Source of the DNA: an uncultured bacterium
GTDB taxonomy: Bacteria > Patescibacteriota > Patescibacteriia > Patescibacteriales > SZUA-104
Reading direction: 5' to 3'
Length of the DNA: 32,371 nucleotides
NCBI GenBank assembly: GCA_913009695.1
Contig: CAJVWV010000010.1
Span: forward strand, 1 to 32,371
Position numbers and translations under genes: made by a program. The notes below the pieces were generated by a model, which was not told where the DNA came from, searched no databases, and saw nothing but the letters and a program-made list of their open reading frames with translations. This document shows, piece by piece, positions 7,490 through 14,825 of this stretch (position 1 is its first letter; every line of letters begins with the position of its first letter).

Positions 7490-7810
7490 ATAAAGAAGGA
7501 GCCTTTCTGAGCCTAATAAAAATAGTCTATACTATATAAAACAATTTGTCAATAGAAATTACATTAAAAAAAATTAGATACAATTAAAGCCAAAGGAATA
7601 AAGCAGAATGAATCCAATAAACCCTTTGGCTTTAATATTTTTCAAAAAAATGAAAAACGAAATTTATATGTAACATAACCACTTTATAACCAACGGGTTA
7701 AACAGTCAAGTTCAAAACCGGTTAATAAGCTGTTTAAAAATACCCACTTTTGTGTGGAAAAAATTGTGGAAGAAACCTTTAAAAAGATAATGTGATAAAC
7801 CCTCTTAAAT
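7490..7810. other. Gene-free stretch with one long hairpin
   Basis: About 320 bp without a supported gene. It holds a 14-bp inverted repeat (ATTAAAGCCAAAGG 7583-7596 / CCTTTGGCTTTAAT 7623-7636, loop of 26) followed by ATTTTT, which could be a terminator or a small RNA end. Near 7753-7771 are two TGTGGAA-type words resembling DnaA boxes. I see no ORF with a start signal. Confidence 0.5.
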
Positions 7811-8176
7811 TTATGCTATACTTTCATAGTGTTTAATATTGGCTATTTTTTCAATCCTATTAATGTTAATCGCAATTAAATCCAATCTAATATCTTTATA
7901 TTTAACTTTAGGATTAAAATTATTTAAATAAATCCCGACAGCGCGCTTTAAACTTTTTAATTTTTTCGCGAATATTGCTTCGTCAGCCCGGCCGAACATA
8001 TTAGATGTTCTCGTTTTTACTTCAATAAAAATAAGTTCATCGTCTTTAAAGGCTATAATATCTATTTCTTTATAACTTACTTTTATATTTGTATCTATAA
8101 TTTTATATCCATGCCTAACCAAAAACTCTATAGCCAGCCCTTCTCCAAATTGTCCAACTTTTTGATTATAATTCAT
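7811..8176 (-). CDS. yraN: YraN/UPF0102 family endonuclease-like protein
   Basis: 121 aa, the normal length of the family. The restriction-endonuclease-like fold is visible: an N-terminal helix GEGLAIEFLVRHGY, YKEIDIIAFKDDELIFIEVKTR with the acidic residues and the ExK of the nuclease core, and RKA-like helix KLKSLKRAV. The cellular role of YraN proteins is not settled; they often sit next to rnhB, which here lies 1.2 kb away on the same strand. No ribosome site precedes ATG 8176; the upstream DNA is a simple CAGACAACAG-type repeat. Confidence 0.9.
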   Translation of the reverse strand: MNYNQKVGQFGEGLAIEFLVRHGYKIIDTNIKVSYKEIDIIAFKDDELIFIEVKTRTSNMFGRADEAIFAKKLKSLKRAVGIYLNNFNPKVKYKDIRLDLIAININRIEKIANIKHYESIA

Positions 8177-8188
8177 GTTAAAAAGAAA

Positions 8189-8250
8189 ACAGACAACAGA
8201 AAAAAGAAAACAGAAATTAATCCTGTTGTCTGTTGTCTGTCATCTGTTAT
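8189..8250. repeat. Simple inverted repeat CAGACAACAG
   Basis: ACAGACAACAG (8189-8199) and CTGTTGTCTGT (8223-8233) can pair, and imperfect copies of TGTTGTCTG/CATCTGTTATCTG follow. It fills the gap between yraN and the next gene. Confidence 0.7.
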
Positions 8251-8255
8251 CTGCT

Positions 8256-8639
8256 CTATGGAATATATTTTTTAAACTCTTTGTCCTTTTCCATCTCTTC
8301 TTTCTTTTTGGGAATTTCTCTTGTTATGCGGAAAATAAAAAATAACCAAACCGCCATTTCAATTCCCCAAATTAAAAACCAAAACCGAGAGGATAATAGC
8401 GGCACCATTTCATAAGAAAAAAACAAAATTATTAAACCGATGACAACATTGCCTAAACAAAAATTGCTTAACTTGCGCAAAATACGATTATATATACTTT
8501 TTTTGCGCTTGGTTAAAAATGAAAAAACAAAAATAGAAATACCAAGAACCACAATAAAAAAAATAAGCGCCTTTAGGTAAATTGGTAAAAGCATTGGCGG
8601 TCTCATAGTAAACCAAAATTTAAATGATAGTAAATTCAT
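8256..8639 (-). CDS. Hypothetical membrane protein, 127 aa
   Basis: No family recognised. Three hydrophobic segments are visible: LKALIFFIVVLGISIFVFSF, LGNVVIGLIILFFS and FWFLIWGIEMAVWLFFIF, separated by basic loops (LTKRKK, RILRKL). The C-terminus is charged and cytoplasmic in character (REIPKKKEEMEKDKEFKKY). The start at 8639 is the first ATG; there is no ribosome site. It lies between yraN and the methyltransferase on the same strand. Confidence 0.7.
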   Translation of the reverse strand: MNLLSFKFWFTMRPPMLLPIYLKALIFFIVVLGISIFVFSFLTKRKKSIYNRILRKLSNFCLGNVVIGLIILFFSYEMVPLLSSRFWFLIWGIEMAVWLFFIFRITREIPKKKEEMEKDKEFKKYIP

Positions 8640-8755
8640 AATTTCATTACCTCATTGCCTCATTGCTTAAAAATATTAATAGACAACAATGAAACTAGCG
8701 ATTAAAGTGTCAAAACAAAAATAAGTATTTTATAATAAAAAAGCACAACCTTAAA

Positions 8756-9307
8756 CTACAACTTGGTAAAGATTAATCCATAATGATATTGGCCTGCTTC
8801 AAACTCTTCTTCTAAATTTAATCCTAATTTTTTTCCTCCTTCTTTTAATTTTTCTACTTTAACTCTTTCTTCAACCGGCGGTCCTAACGGCGAAGAAATA
8901 CTTTTCCAATCTACTATAATAAGCTTACCGCTCTTTTTTAGCATACGAATTGATTCGCGTATTATTTCAGCTCGTTTTTTTGATTGATACAAAGTATTAA
9001 TAAGCATGGCAACGTCTAAGCTGCCAGCCTCAATTTTAGTCGCACCGAATATCTCTAAATCACTCCAGACTGTTTCAATATTGCTCATGTTTTCCATTTT
9101 TGCTCTTTTATCAACATTTTCTAAATTAGTTTTCAAAATATCAACCGCGTAAACTTTTCCTCTTTTGCCTACTAATTTTGAAGCGGGAAAAACAAAATGC
9201 CCCGAAGCGCCGGAACCCAGATCGGCCACCTTTGTTTTATCGCCGACTTGCACTTTATCTAAAATAAAATTTACGTCAAGCAGGGCGTTGCCCCCTGTAA
9301 TAGCCAT
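8756..9307 (-). CDS. Class I SAM-dependent methyltransferase
   Basis: 183 aa. The SAM-binding motif I is KVADLGSGASGHFVFPASKLVG, the acidic end of strand 2 is VYAVDI, and motif IV-like DVAMLINTLYQSKKR follows; GKLIIVDWK gives strand 5. This fits the UbiE/Methyltransf_11-like group. The substrate cannot be read from the sequence. The start codon is only four bases from an ACAGGAA tandem repeat, which leaves no room for a normal ribosome site, so start choice and expression are uncertain. Confidence 0.85.
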   Translation of the reverse strand: MAITGGNALLDVNFILDKVQVGDKTKVADLGSGASGHFVFPASKLVGKRGKVYAVDILKTNLENVDKRAKMENMSNIETVWSDLEIFGATKIEAGSLDVAMLINTLYQSKKRAEIIRESIRMLKKSGKLIIVDWKSISSPLGPPVEERVKVEKLKEGGKKLGLNLEEEFEAGQYHYGLIFTKL

Positions 9308-9311
9308 AAAA

Positions 9312-9343
9312 ACAGGAAACAGGAAACAGGAAACAGGAAACAG
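9312..9343. repeat. Heptamer tandem repeat ACAGGAA
   Basis: Four full units of ACAGGAA plus ACAG, directly upstream of the methyltransferase start (ATG 9307, minus strand). Unit number could change by slippage and alter the leader. Confidence 0.9.
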
Positions 9344-9423
9344 AATAATGTGCTTTTAATATTCTGCTGTCCGGTACCTATTAACTGTCTTTATAAAAAT
9401 TTTATTAATACTTATATTATAGT

Positions 9424-10095
9424 TTATTTTTTTTCAACAAACAAGTCTATTTTTAGTTTATGTTTCATGTTGCGTGTGATCAGCCTTTTTACCGGTTTAA
9501 AACTTTTTCTATGAATTGCTGACGGTCCAAACTGATTTAAGCGCTCTATGTGCAACTTTGTGCCATATCCTTTATGTTTGTCAAAGCCGTAATCAGGGTA
9601 TACCTCATGCATTTTTAACATTATACGATCCCTTGTTACTTTAGCGAGTATTGAGGCGGCCGCGATAGAAAAAACTAAACTATCTCCATTAATAATACTT
9701 TTTTGCTTAATGCTTATATTCGGCATAGGAAGTCCTCCGTCTAATATTATATAATCCGGTTTTTGTTTTACCGCTCCAATTGCTTTTTTCATAGCCAGAA
9801 ACGCGGCTTGTAAAATATTTATACTATCAATCGTATTATGGTCGCACATGCCAATACCAAATTCAAAATTATCTTTTATAATATTATATGCCTGTTCACG
9901 TTTTTTCTCGCTTAATTTTTTTGAATCATTAATTATTTTTAATTCTTCCGAAATATGCGGCAGAGCATCGCTTTTTATTAAAACGCATGCCGCTACAACC
10001 GGTCCAGCTAAAGGACCCCGTCCAGCTTCGTCAATCGCGCCAAGAACATTAACCTCTTGACTGAATATATTTTGTTCTTCTTCTAGATTATACAT
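9424..10095 (-). CDS. rnhB: Ribonuclease HII
   Basis: 223 aa. RNase HII cuts the RNA strand of RNA-DNA hybrids and removes single ribonucleotides from DNA. The first active-site motif is GAIDEAGRGPLAGPVV (Asp22, Glu23). DYIILDGG and ILAKVTRDRIM supply further catalytic acidic residues, and HKGYGTKLH is the conserved loop that recognises the RNA-DNA junction. Length is normal. No ribosome site is seen before ATG 10095. Well supported. Confidence 0.95.
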   Translation of the reverse strand: MYNLEEEQNIFSQEVNVLGAIDEAGRGPLAGPVVAACVLIKSDALPHISEELKIINDSKKLSEKKREQAYNIIKDNFEFGIGMCDHNTIDSINILQAAFLAMKKAIGAVKQKPDYIILDGGLPMPNISIKQKSIINGDSLVFSIAAASILAKVTRDRIMLKMHEVYPDYGFDKHKGYGTKLHIERLNQFGPSAIHRKSFKPVKRLITRNMKHKLKIDLFVEKK

Positions 10096-10134
10096 AATTT
10101 GTACAGACGCAATATTTTGCGTCTCAACAATTTT

Positions 10135-10767
10135 TCACATAAATAAACTTTCCGAATTATTTCTGTCTAAATGCCATTTGCCCGGATTATTAAAAATATA
10201 ATTTCTGACATTATTTAATTCAAATTCATTCCTGATTACGCGGTCGTGGAAACGCGTTTGCCAAGCGAAATTATTTTCTGGATATTTTTGGTTTATTGTA
10301 TTTGTTACGGCGGATTTAAATGACCTGATAATCGCGGATAATGATTTTGGTTTGGGGGACATTTTTGACATTTGTATATTTTTACCAGAAACATGGACAT
10401 TGCAATCCACACGCGTAGAGACGTTGCATGCAACGTCTCTACGCGTGTGGATTGCAATGTCCATGCCGTCGTTTCCATAATCAATAACAATTACCCCATG
10501 AACATGATTCGGCATCACAACAAATTCATCCAAAATCACATTATCAAAATGCAACGGTATTTCCAACCAATATTTAACAGCTGTTTCCCCAATTTCCGAC
10601 AATTGCATCTCCGCCTCTTCCCATTTACCAACAACATACCCAAAAAAATATTCTCTGTTTTTCGTACAAATCGTCACGAAATAATAACCCGCCTGCGAAT
10701 AATCCCAACCGTCCAATCTTGCGGATTTTATTATGTATTTATTTTTGTATTTTTTTATTTCCTCCAT
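10135..10767 (-). CDS. REP-associated tyrosine (HUH, IS200-like) transposase with palindrome inserted in frame
   Basis: 210 aa from ATG 10767. The Y1 transposase family is recognised by YYFVTICTKNREYFFG, DEFVVMPNHVHGVIVI (the HUH metal-binding pair HVH) and the C-terminal NYIFNNPGKWHLD. Such single-copy enzymes act on REP palindromes rather than on their own ends. The longer reading frame back to 10842 is created by palindrome B and is not taken as the start. Between the core domain halves the gene contains palindrome A (10392-10465), read through as an insertion after NDG that codes roughly MDIAIHTRRDVACNVSTR. The frame stays open, so the enzyme may work, or may have lost function. It is a good candidate to mobilise palindromes A-D. 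Confidence 0.85.
   Translation of the reverse strand: MEEIKKYKNKYIIKSARLDGWDYSQAGYYFVTICTKNREYFFGYVVGKWEEAEMQLSEIGETAVKYWLEIPLHFDNVILDEFVVMPNHVHGVIVIDYGNDGMDIAIHTRRDVACNVSTRVDCNVHVSGKNIQMSKMSPKPKSLSAIIRSFKSAVTNTINQKYPENNFAWQTRFHDRVIRNEFELNNVRNYIFNNPGKWHLDRNNSESLFM
10392..10465. repeat. Nested palindrome A (74 nt) inside the transposase gene
   Basis: A perfect palindrome with 37-nt arms. The inner 28 bp are the shared core (GTAGAGACGTTGCA followed by its reverse complement, 10415-10442). The outer 23-nt arms (CATGGACATTGC...CACACGC) occur only here. Core plus one outer arm is 51 nt, a multiple of three. Confidence 0.95.
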
Positions 10768-10802
10768 GATTATTTTTTTATATTCGTTCGTGACGTACAG
10801 AC

Positions 10803-10880
10803 ATTGCCCCAAAAACATTTCCGTCTTGTAGAGACGTTGCATGCAACGTCTCTACAAGACGGAAATGTTTTTGGGGCAAT
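10803..10880. repeat. Nested palindrome B (78 nt) upstream of the transposase
   Basis: A perfect palindrome with 39-nt arms. The core (10828-10855) is identical to A; the 25-nt outer arms (ATTGCCCCAAAAAC...CGTCTT) are unique to this locus. It lies between the transposase start and the 3' end of the TrmB gene. Confidence 0.95.
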
Positions 10881-10896
10881 ATTCACGTTTTAAAAA

Positions 10897-11667
10897 TCAA
10901 ACATAATATTTTTTATTTTTCTCTTCCTTGATTTCTTTTCCCCTATCCCACGCGATATTAAAAATAGGCCTCATTGATTTTACCAGTTCTTCGGATTCAA
11001 TTACAACAATAAACGGATCATCTTCTAAGGACGTAATCGCTAATTTATTTCCAAAAATTGTAAAATCCATTTTCATATCATTTAATTCTTTTAATGACCT
11101 TACCTTTTGATTTCCTTTTTTAAATTCCAGTCCGATTTTTATATTTTCATGATCATTCGGTATTAAATGAATTCCGTCCGGCGCCATTCCGTTTTTTAAA
11201 TCCTCTTCAATCCATTTTTTTACCGCTCCGGGAAAATGCTTATTAATTGTCGTGTATGAAGAAATAAAAAAAGGATTTTTCGTTCTTGTCATTTCTTCAT
11301 ACACATTCCATATCCCTTCTTTTGTTTCATAATAATTTATCTTCGGCCTTTTCTTTCCTTTGTTGCTAAGCGTTCTAAAAATCGGAAGCATTTCTGAAAA
11401 ATTTTTAGTTGTCACCTGTAACTGCCTCAATATAATACTTGGATCTGACGCCTGATAAGTATTTATCTTTTTGTCTGGCAATTCACTAACGTATCCTCTT
11501 TTTATAAGCCCCTCTAATAAAACATAAATAATCGGACGCTTAAGCCCGGAAATTTTAGATATATCCGTAACATCGCCCTGGCCAAGTTCAAGAAGCGCTA
11601 AATAAACTAGCGATTCTTTTTCCGTAAAACCCGTTTGCTCTAATAAATTTTTTAAACTATTATCCAT
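10897..11667 (-). CDS. TrmB-family transcriptional regulator
   Basis: 256 aa. The N-terminal winged helix is typical: LLEQTGFTEKESLVYLALLELG, then ISKISGLKRPIIYVLLEGLIKRGYVSEL. The rest matches the effector-binding/regulatory part of TrmB-like proteins of bacteria (GIWNVYEEMTRTKNPFFISSY; FTIFGNKLAITSLEDDPFIVVIES). Targets and ligand cannot be told from the sequence. It is transcribed alone; downstream lies palindrome B, upstream a GAGAGG hairpin repeat. Confidence 0.85.
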   Translation of the reverse strand: MDNSLKNLLEQTGFTEKESLVYLALLELGQGDVTDISKISGLKRPIIYVLLEGLIKRGYVSELPDKKINTYQASDPSIILRQLQVTTKNFSEMLPIFRTLSNKGKKRPKINYYETKEGIWNVYEEMTRTKNPFFISSYTTINKHFPGAVKKWIEEDLKNGMAPDGIHLIPNDHENIKIGLEFKKGNQKVRSLKELNDMKMDFTIFGNKLAITSLEDDPFIVVIESEELVKSMRPIFNIAWDRGKEIKEEKNKKYYV

Positions 11668-11710
11668 ATTCTCTTAAATTCCCCCTTTATTAAAATTGGG
11701 GGATTTTTTA

Positions 11711-11750
11711 CCTCCTCTCCTTGTTTTAAGGAGAGGATTGAGGTGAGGTT
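11711..11750 (+). repeat. Dispersed GAGAGGG hairpin repeat, copy 2
   Basis: CCTCTCCTT (11714-11722) / AAGGAGAGG (11728-11736) followed by ATTGAGGTGAGGTT. It has the same layout as the element at 1871-1910, including the GGTGAGGTT tail. Confidence 0.75.
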
Positions 11751-11856
11751 TAAAACAATCATATCAAAATCCACCCACTTTGTCAATATTTTTGAATAAT
11801 TTAATATCATATTAGCTAAAATTAGCTAAAATTAAATTAAATATTATATTAATTTA

Positions 11857-11885
11857 TTGACAATTTTCCTAAAAATTGTTATTCT
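11857..11885 (+). promoter_or_regulatory. Promoter for a small plus-strand ORF
   Basis: Perfect TTGACA (11857-11862), 17-bp spacer, TATTCT (11880-11885). It faces a strong ribosome site at 11926-11934. Confidence 0.65.
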
Positions 11886-11933
11886 AATATATTCTATTTT
11901 TAATAGAAAGAACCTTAACAATTATAGGAGGAG

Positions 11934-12098
11934 GAAAAATTCAAAGATATTACTTCTGTAAAAATTCTTGATAACCATGAAGTGTTCAAAATAATTCGCT
12001 CTTTAACACGAACGAATACAGCACTGTCCGCAAAACGGCTCAAAGAAGCTACGTTAAAGTTAAAAGAATTAATTCAGGTTGCCAAGAAAAACAAATAA
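11934..12098 (+). pseudogene. Small ORF with strong ribosome site but no start codon
   Basis: AGGAGGAGG (11926-11934) follows a good promoter, and the frame that follows is protein-like: FKDITSVKILDNHEVF then SLTRTNTALSAKRLKEATLKLKELIQVAKKNK, ending at TAA 12096 with a terminator next to it. Where ATG should stand the bases are AAAAATTC; no ATG, GTG or TTG is in frame. A one-base loss next to the start, or a sequencing error, would explain this. The helical C-terminus is plausible for a DNA- or RNA-binding peptide. No family recognised. Confidence 0.45.
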
Positions 12099-12103
12099 CC
12101 AAA

Positions 12104-12138
12104 AAGCGATTGGCTAAAAACCAATCGCTTCTTTTTTT
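12104..12138. terminator. Terminator, direct-repeat copy 1
   Basis: AAGCGATTGG / CCAATCGCTT stem with loop CTAAAAA, then CTTTTTTT. It can serve the small ORF on plus and the AbiEi-like gene on minus. The same hairpin recurs at 13488-13521. Confidence 0.9.
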
Positions 12139-12147
12139 ATCCAACAA

Positions 12148-12720
12148 TCAAGGCTCAATTTTTTTCATAAGCGCGCTTAAACGCTTTGAATCAAATTTTT
12201 TAAGATAATTTTTAATTTTTTTATTATCCAAAAAATCAAAATTCATTTCTTCCGGATCAAATTTAGCGTAGCCGTTTAACGAAAGATACGCCAGATCCAA
12301 AAAAGCTTTTTCCGGTTCGGCGATTAAATAATTTTCTTCCCGCGCGTACCCCCAAAATAATTGTGGCTTGATATGGCGGTAAATTATGGTTATTTCCTTT
12401 AGCTTCATTGTCTTGCTTCTTTTTGTCGTCGCTAAAATAATATTTGCCGGCCGCTGGCTTAAGATATTATATCGCGCCAATGCCGACTCAAAAGAGATAT
12501 AGCTTGGAGAGTAGGTTTCTCCGGCGAATTGCTCCCAGCCAATCTTAAAAGCGTCAACCGCGTATATTCCTTTTAACAATCTTATCAGCTCTCCTCTTTT
12601 CACCATCCGACTTAAGGAAACTTTTAAACTCGCGTCTTCCATGTCGGCGATTTTTCTAATGTCGGAAAACGAAAAATACGCTTTGGGAATCTTATTTATT
12701 TTTTGAATTAATTTTTGCAT
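12148..12720 (-). CDS. AbiEi-like antitoxin/regulator
   Basis: 190 aa from ATG 12720. The winged-helix start is clear: INKIPKAYFSFSDIRKIADM, then SLKVSLSRMVKRGELIRLLKGIYAV, which is the AbiEi-type N-terminal domain that binds the operator of its own operon. The C-terminal part (YISFESALARYNIL, ATTKRSK, YLIAEPEKAFLDLAYL) matches the AbiEi effector domain. The start overlaps the end of the toxin-like gene by 29 nt, so translation is coupled. A longer frame to 12861 exists but lies within the toxin gene and is rejected. In most described AbiE systems this gene comes first; here it is second. Confidence 0.8.
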   Translation of the reverse strand: MQKLIQKINKIPKAYFSFSDIRKIADMEDASLKVSLSRMVKRGELIRLLKGIYAVDAFKIGWEQFAGETYSPSYISFESALARYNILSQRPANIILATTKRSKTMKLKEITIIYRHIKPQLFWGYAREENYLIAEPEKAFLDLAYLSLNGYAKFDPEEMNFDFLDNKKIKNYLKKFDSKRLSALMKKIEP

Positions 12721-13387
12721 ATAACTGGCCGACCACCGGATAATATTTCCGAGGAAGAAAAACTTGCAGTTCATTTTGAAATTCCCTCCTTGAATAATGC
12801 GGAATTTTTTCCGGAAGAATAAAATTTTCACGAAGATTTTGGGCAATATACCACAAATCAAAAATATCGCGCGCTTTTTTTCTGCCCAAGAGCGCGGCTT
12901 CTTTTAGCTTTTTTAGTTCCAAGAGCGTTGGCGCGAGAAACAATGGCTCGGCAATGCTCACCGGACTTTTTATCAGCGATAAATTTGTTTCCAATTTTAT
13001 TTTTTTAGCCGGCTTGTGAATTTCAATTTTCAGCGAAAACGGATGCTTTAATTTTTCGTCTTTAATTAAAAGTAAAGCAAAAATTGTTTGCCATTTGTCT
13101 TTGATGTCGGAAACAGACCAATTCGCGCGATTTTCAACGACTTTTTCAATAAATTTTTTAAATTCGTTAAAAACGATTTTTTTATTAACAAGCAAATCAA
13201 TATCTTCGGAAAACCTCGGCGAACCGTAAACCAGACGCAAAGCGGTTCCGCCGTAAAAAATAACTTTGGCTCCCAGCTTATCTTCGCTTAAAACGCTTAA
13301 AAACTCCATTTCCGCTTCTTCGCGCAAAATCTGATCGCGAGAAATCCCAAGTTCTTTAATATAATTATTTAGCTGATTTTCGGTCAT
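12692..13387 (-). CDS. AbiEii/AbiGii-type nucleotidyltransferase toxin
   Basis: 231 aa from ATG 13387. The nucleotidyltransferase motif is plain: VIFYGGTALRLVYGSPRFSEDIDLLV, with GG and the DxD pair that bind nucleotide and metal. KKARDIFDLWYI is the second conserved block. AbiEii toxins transfer nucleotides to cellular targets and give phage abortive infection in type IV toxin-antitoxin systems. Upstream ATGs at 13414 and 13456 would lie in the operator and promoter, so 13387 is preferred although no ribosome site is seen. The gene overlaps the following AbiEi-like gene. Confidence 0.85.
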   Translation of the reverse strand: MTENQLNNYIKELGISRDQILREEAEMEFLSVLSEDKLGAKVIFYGGTALRLVYGSPRFSEDIDLLVNKKIVFNEFKKFIEKVVENRANWSVSDIKDKWQTIFALLLIKDEKLKHPFSLKIEIHKPAKKIKLETNLSLIKSPVSIAEPLFLAPTLLELKKLKEAALLGRKKARDIFDLWYIAQNLRENFILPEKIPHYSRREFQNELQVFLPRKYYPVVGQLYAKINSKNK

Positions 13388-13406
13388 AAAATATAAATGC
13401 TTAATA

Positions 13407-13424
13407 GTTAACATTATTGTTAAC
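13407..13424 (-). promoter_or_regulatory. Operator GTTAAC-N6-GTTAAC of the AbiE operon
   Basis: Two GTTAAC words (13407-13412, 13419-13424) separated by six bases, each itself palindromic. They cover the predicted transcription start, where a bound AbiEi repressor would block initiation. Binding is inference from position. Confidence 0.6.
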
Positions 13425-13427
13425 TTT

Positions 13428-13456
13428 ATTGTATCATATAAATATGAGGCTGTCAA
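13428..13456 (-). promoter_or_regulatory. Promoter of the AbiE operon
   Basis: Minus strand: perfect TTGACA (13456-13451), 17-bp spacer, TACAAT (13433-13428). It drives both AbiE genes. Confidence 0.75.
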
Positions 13457-13487
13457 TGGGTGGCCGTTTTATGCCGCCTCAATCAAA

Positions 13488-13521
13488 AAGCGATTGGCCA
13501 AAAAACCAATCGCTTCTTTTT
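13488..13521 (+). terminator. Terminator, direct-repeat copy 2
   Basis: AAGCGATTGG (13488-13497) / CCAATCGCTT (13506-13515) then CTTTTT. It is nearly identical to the hairpin at 12104-12138 and lies on the other side of the AbiE operon in the same orientation. Confidence 0.85.
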
Positions 13522-13597
13522 ATAAAAAATCGTAAAAACAAAATCGTAGAGACGTTGCATGCAACATCTCTACGATTTTGTTTTTACGATTTTTTAT
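13522..13597. repeat. Nested palindrome C (76 nt) at the trxB 3' end
   Basis: 38-nt arms with a single mismatch, which lies in the core (CGTCTC changed to CATCTC on one side). Core at 13546-13573; unique 24-nt outer arms (ATAAAAAATCGTAAAAAC...). It begins at the trxB stop codon and probably doubles as its terminator. Confidence 0.93.
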
Positions 13598-14550
13598 TTC
13601 TTATGCACACTCCGGTCCATAACCACTTTAACGTTTTTTCCCTGGCTCTCCTGAATATATTGATAAGCGGCCAATGCGGCAATTGTTGCTTGTCCGGTTG
13701 CTATTGTAATCTGCTTAAAGGGAACCTGCGTTACGTCACCGGCGGCGAAAAGGCCGTTTGTTTTTGTTTTGCATTTCTCATCTACCAATATTTCCATCTT
13801 TTCGTTCCTGTCCGCGAAATCTTTAACTAGATCCGTTGCCGCGATACGACCGACCTCAATAAATATTCCATTAACATCCATTTCAGTTTCTTTATTTGTT
13901 TTATTATTTAACACTTTTATTTTTTCTACAAATTGCGAACCAATTATTTCTTTTACCTCGCTGTTTGTAATTATTTCAATATTGTCTCTTGATTCAACTT
14001 CTTTTATAGCTGCCGCAAATGCTCTGAATTTTTCTTGGCGATGTACTAGATAAACTTTCTTAGCGATTTTTGACATAATTTCGGCCGCGTCTATAGCGGA
14101 ATTGCCTCCGCCGACGACAGCCACAACCTTGTCTCTAAAAAACGGCCCGTCACAATTAGCGCAGTAAGAAGTTCCTTTGCCGGAAAATTCTTCTTCGCCC
14201 GGGATTGCTAATCGACGAGGGGTTAAACCTATTGCTACGATTATGGTTTTAGCTTCAAATTTTTCTTTACTCGCGTATACAGTAAAATTACCATCTTTTC
14301 CTTTCTCAATTTTATTTATTTCTCCGCTTTTCATCTCAACTCCTAAGCCCTTAACATGCTCTTCCATCTTTTTTATAAGATCTATGTTACTAATTTGCTT
14401 AAATCCTGGATAATTTTCAATATCAGCGGCCCAAACAAGCTGTCCGCCGGCTTCTTTTCCAATAATTAAAGCCTTCATTTCTCTTCTAGCCGCGTAAATC
14501 CCGGCCGTATAGCCGGCAGGGCCGGCGCCTATTATAATAGTGTCATACAT
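13594..14550 (-). CDS. trxB: Thioredoxin reductase
   Basis: 318 aa, normal length. The FAD-binding GxGxxG motif is IIGAGPAGYTAGIYAARR at the N-terminus, the redox pair is C-A-N-C in SYCANCDGPFF, the NADPH motif is VVGGGNSAIDAAEIM, and GLFAAGDVTQVPFKQITIATGQ is the C-terminal FAD-contact block. The enzyme reduces thioredoxin with NADPH; trxA lies 275 bp upstream on the same strand, so both halves of the system are present. No ribosome site before ATG 14550. The stop codon lies inside palindrome C. Confidence 0.96.
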   Translation of the reverse strand: MYDTIIIGAGPAGYTAGIYAARREMKALIIGKEAGGQLVWAADIENYPGFKQISNIDLIKKMEEHVKGLGVEMKSGEINKIEKGKDGNFTVYASKEKFEAKTIIVAIGLTPRRLAIPGEEEFSGKGTSYCANCDGPFFRDKVVAVVGGGNSAIDAAEIMSKIAKKVYLVHRQEKFRAFAAAIKEVESRDNIEIITNSEVKEIIGSQFVEKIKVLNNKTNKETEMDVNGIFIEVGRIAATDLVKDFADRNEKMEILVDEKCKTKTNGLFAAGDVTQVPFKQITIATGQATIAALAAYQYIQESQGKNVKVVMDRSVHKK

Positions 14551-14825
14551 AAAATTAGTTAAAAGTTAAAAGTTTATAAAGTTATAAAGCAATTTTATCA
14601 CTTTTTAACGCTTTAAACAAATTAAATATTACAAAAATAATTTAGAAATTAGTTATTAGAAATTAGAAATTTTTCATGGTTATCCTCACTTTATCCACTT
14701 CTCAATAATTGGCTAACATTAGCTAACCATCAATACTTTAGTCTACAAATTTGTGGACTTATCCACCCTAATCGTATTTTAAGTAAATACAAGAAAAGTC
14801 CACAAAACAGTGGACTTTTCTTTTT
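14551..14825. other. Intergenic region trxB-trxA
   Basis: AT-rich leader of trxB with short repeats (GTTAAAAGTTAAAAGTTTATAAAG; TTAGAAATTAG). Two TTATCCAC words (about 14694 and 14760) resemble DnaA boxes, far from the main cluster. A terminator hairpin is at its right end. No gene seen. Confidence 0.5.
14791..14825. terminator. Terminator of trxA
   Basis: AAGAAAAGTCCAC (14791-14803) / GTGGACTTTTCTT (14810-14822), a perfect 13-bp stem with a 6-nt loop. A and T tails on both sides; it starts right after the trxA stop on the minus strand. Confidence 0.85.

Noticed and set aside
7490-7810. Second replication origin
   Set aside because: Only two weak DnaA-box-like words; the dnaA-dnaN gap has five or more and the right gene context.
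9312-9343. CRISPR array
   Set aside because: Heptamer units without spacers; no cas genes in the window and no other regular spaced repeats.
10372-10893. Plus-strand ORF across palindromes A and B
   Set aside because: It is antisense to the transposase and exists because the palindromes read open on both strands; no start signal.
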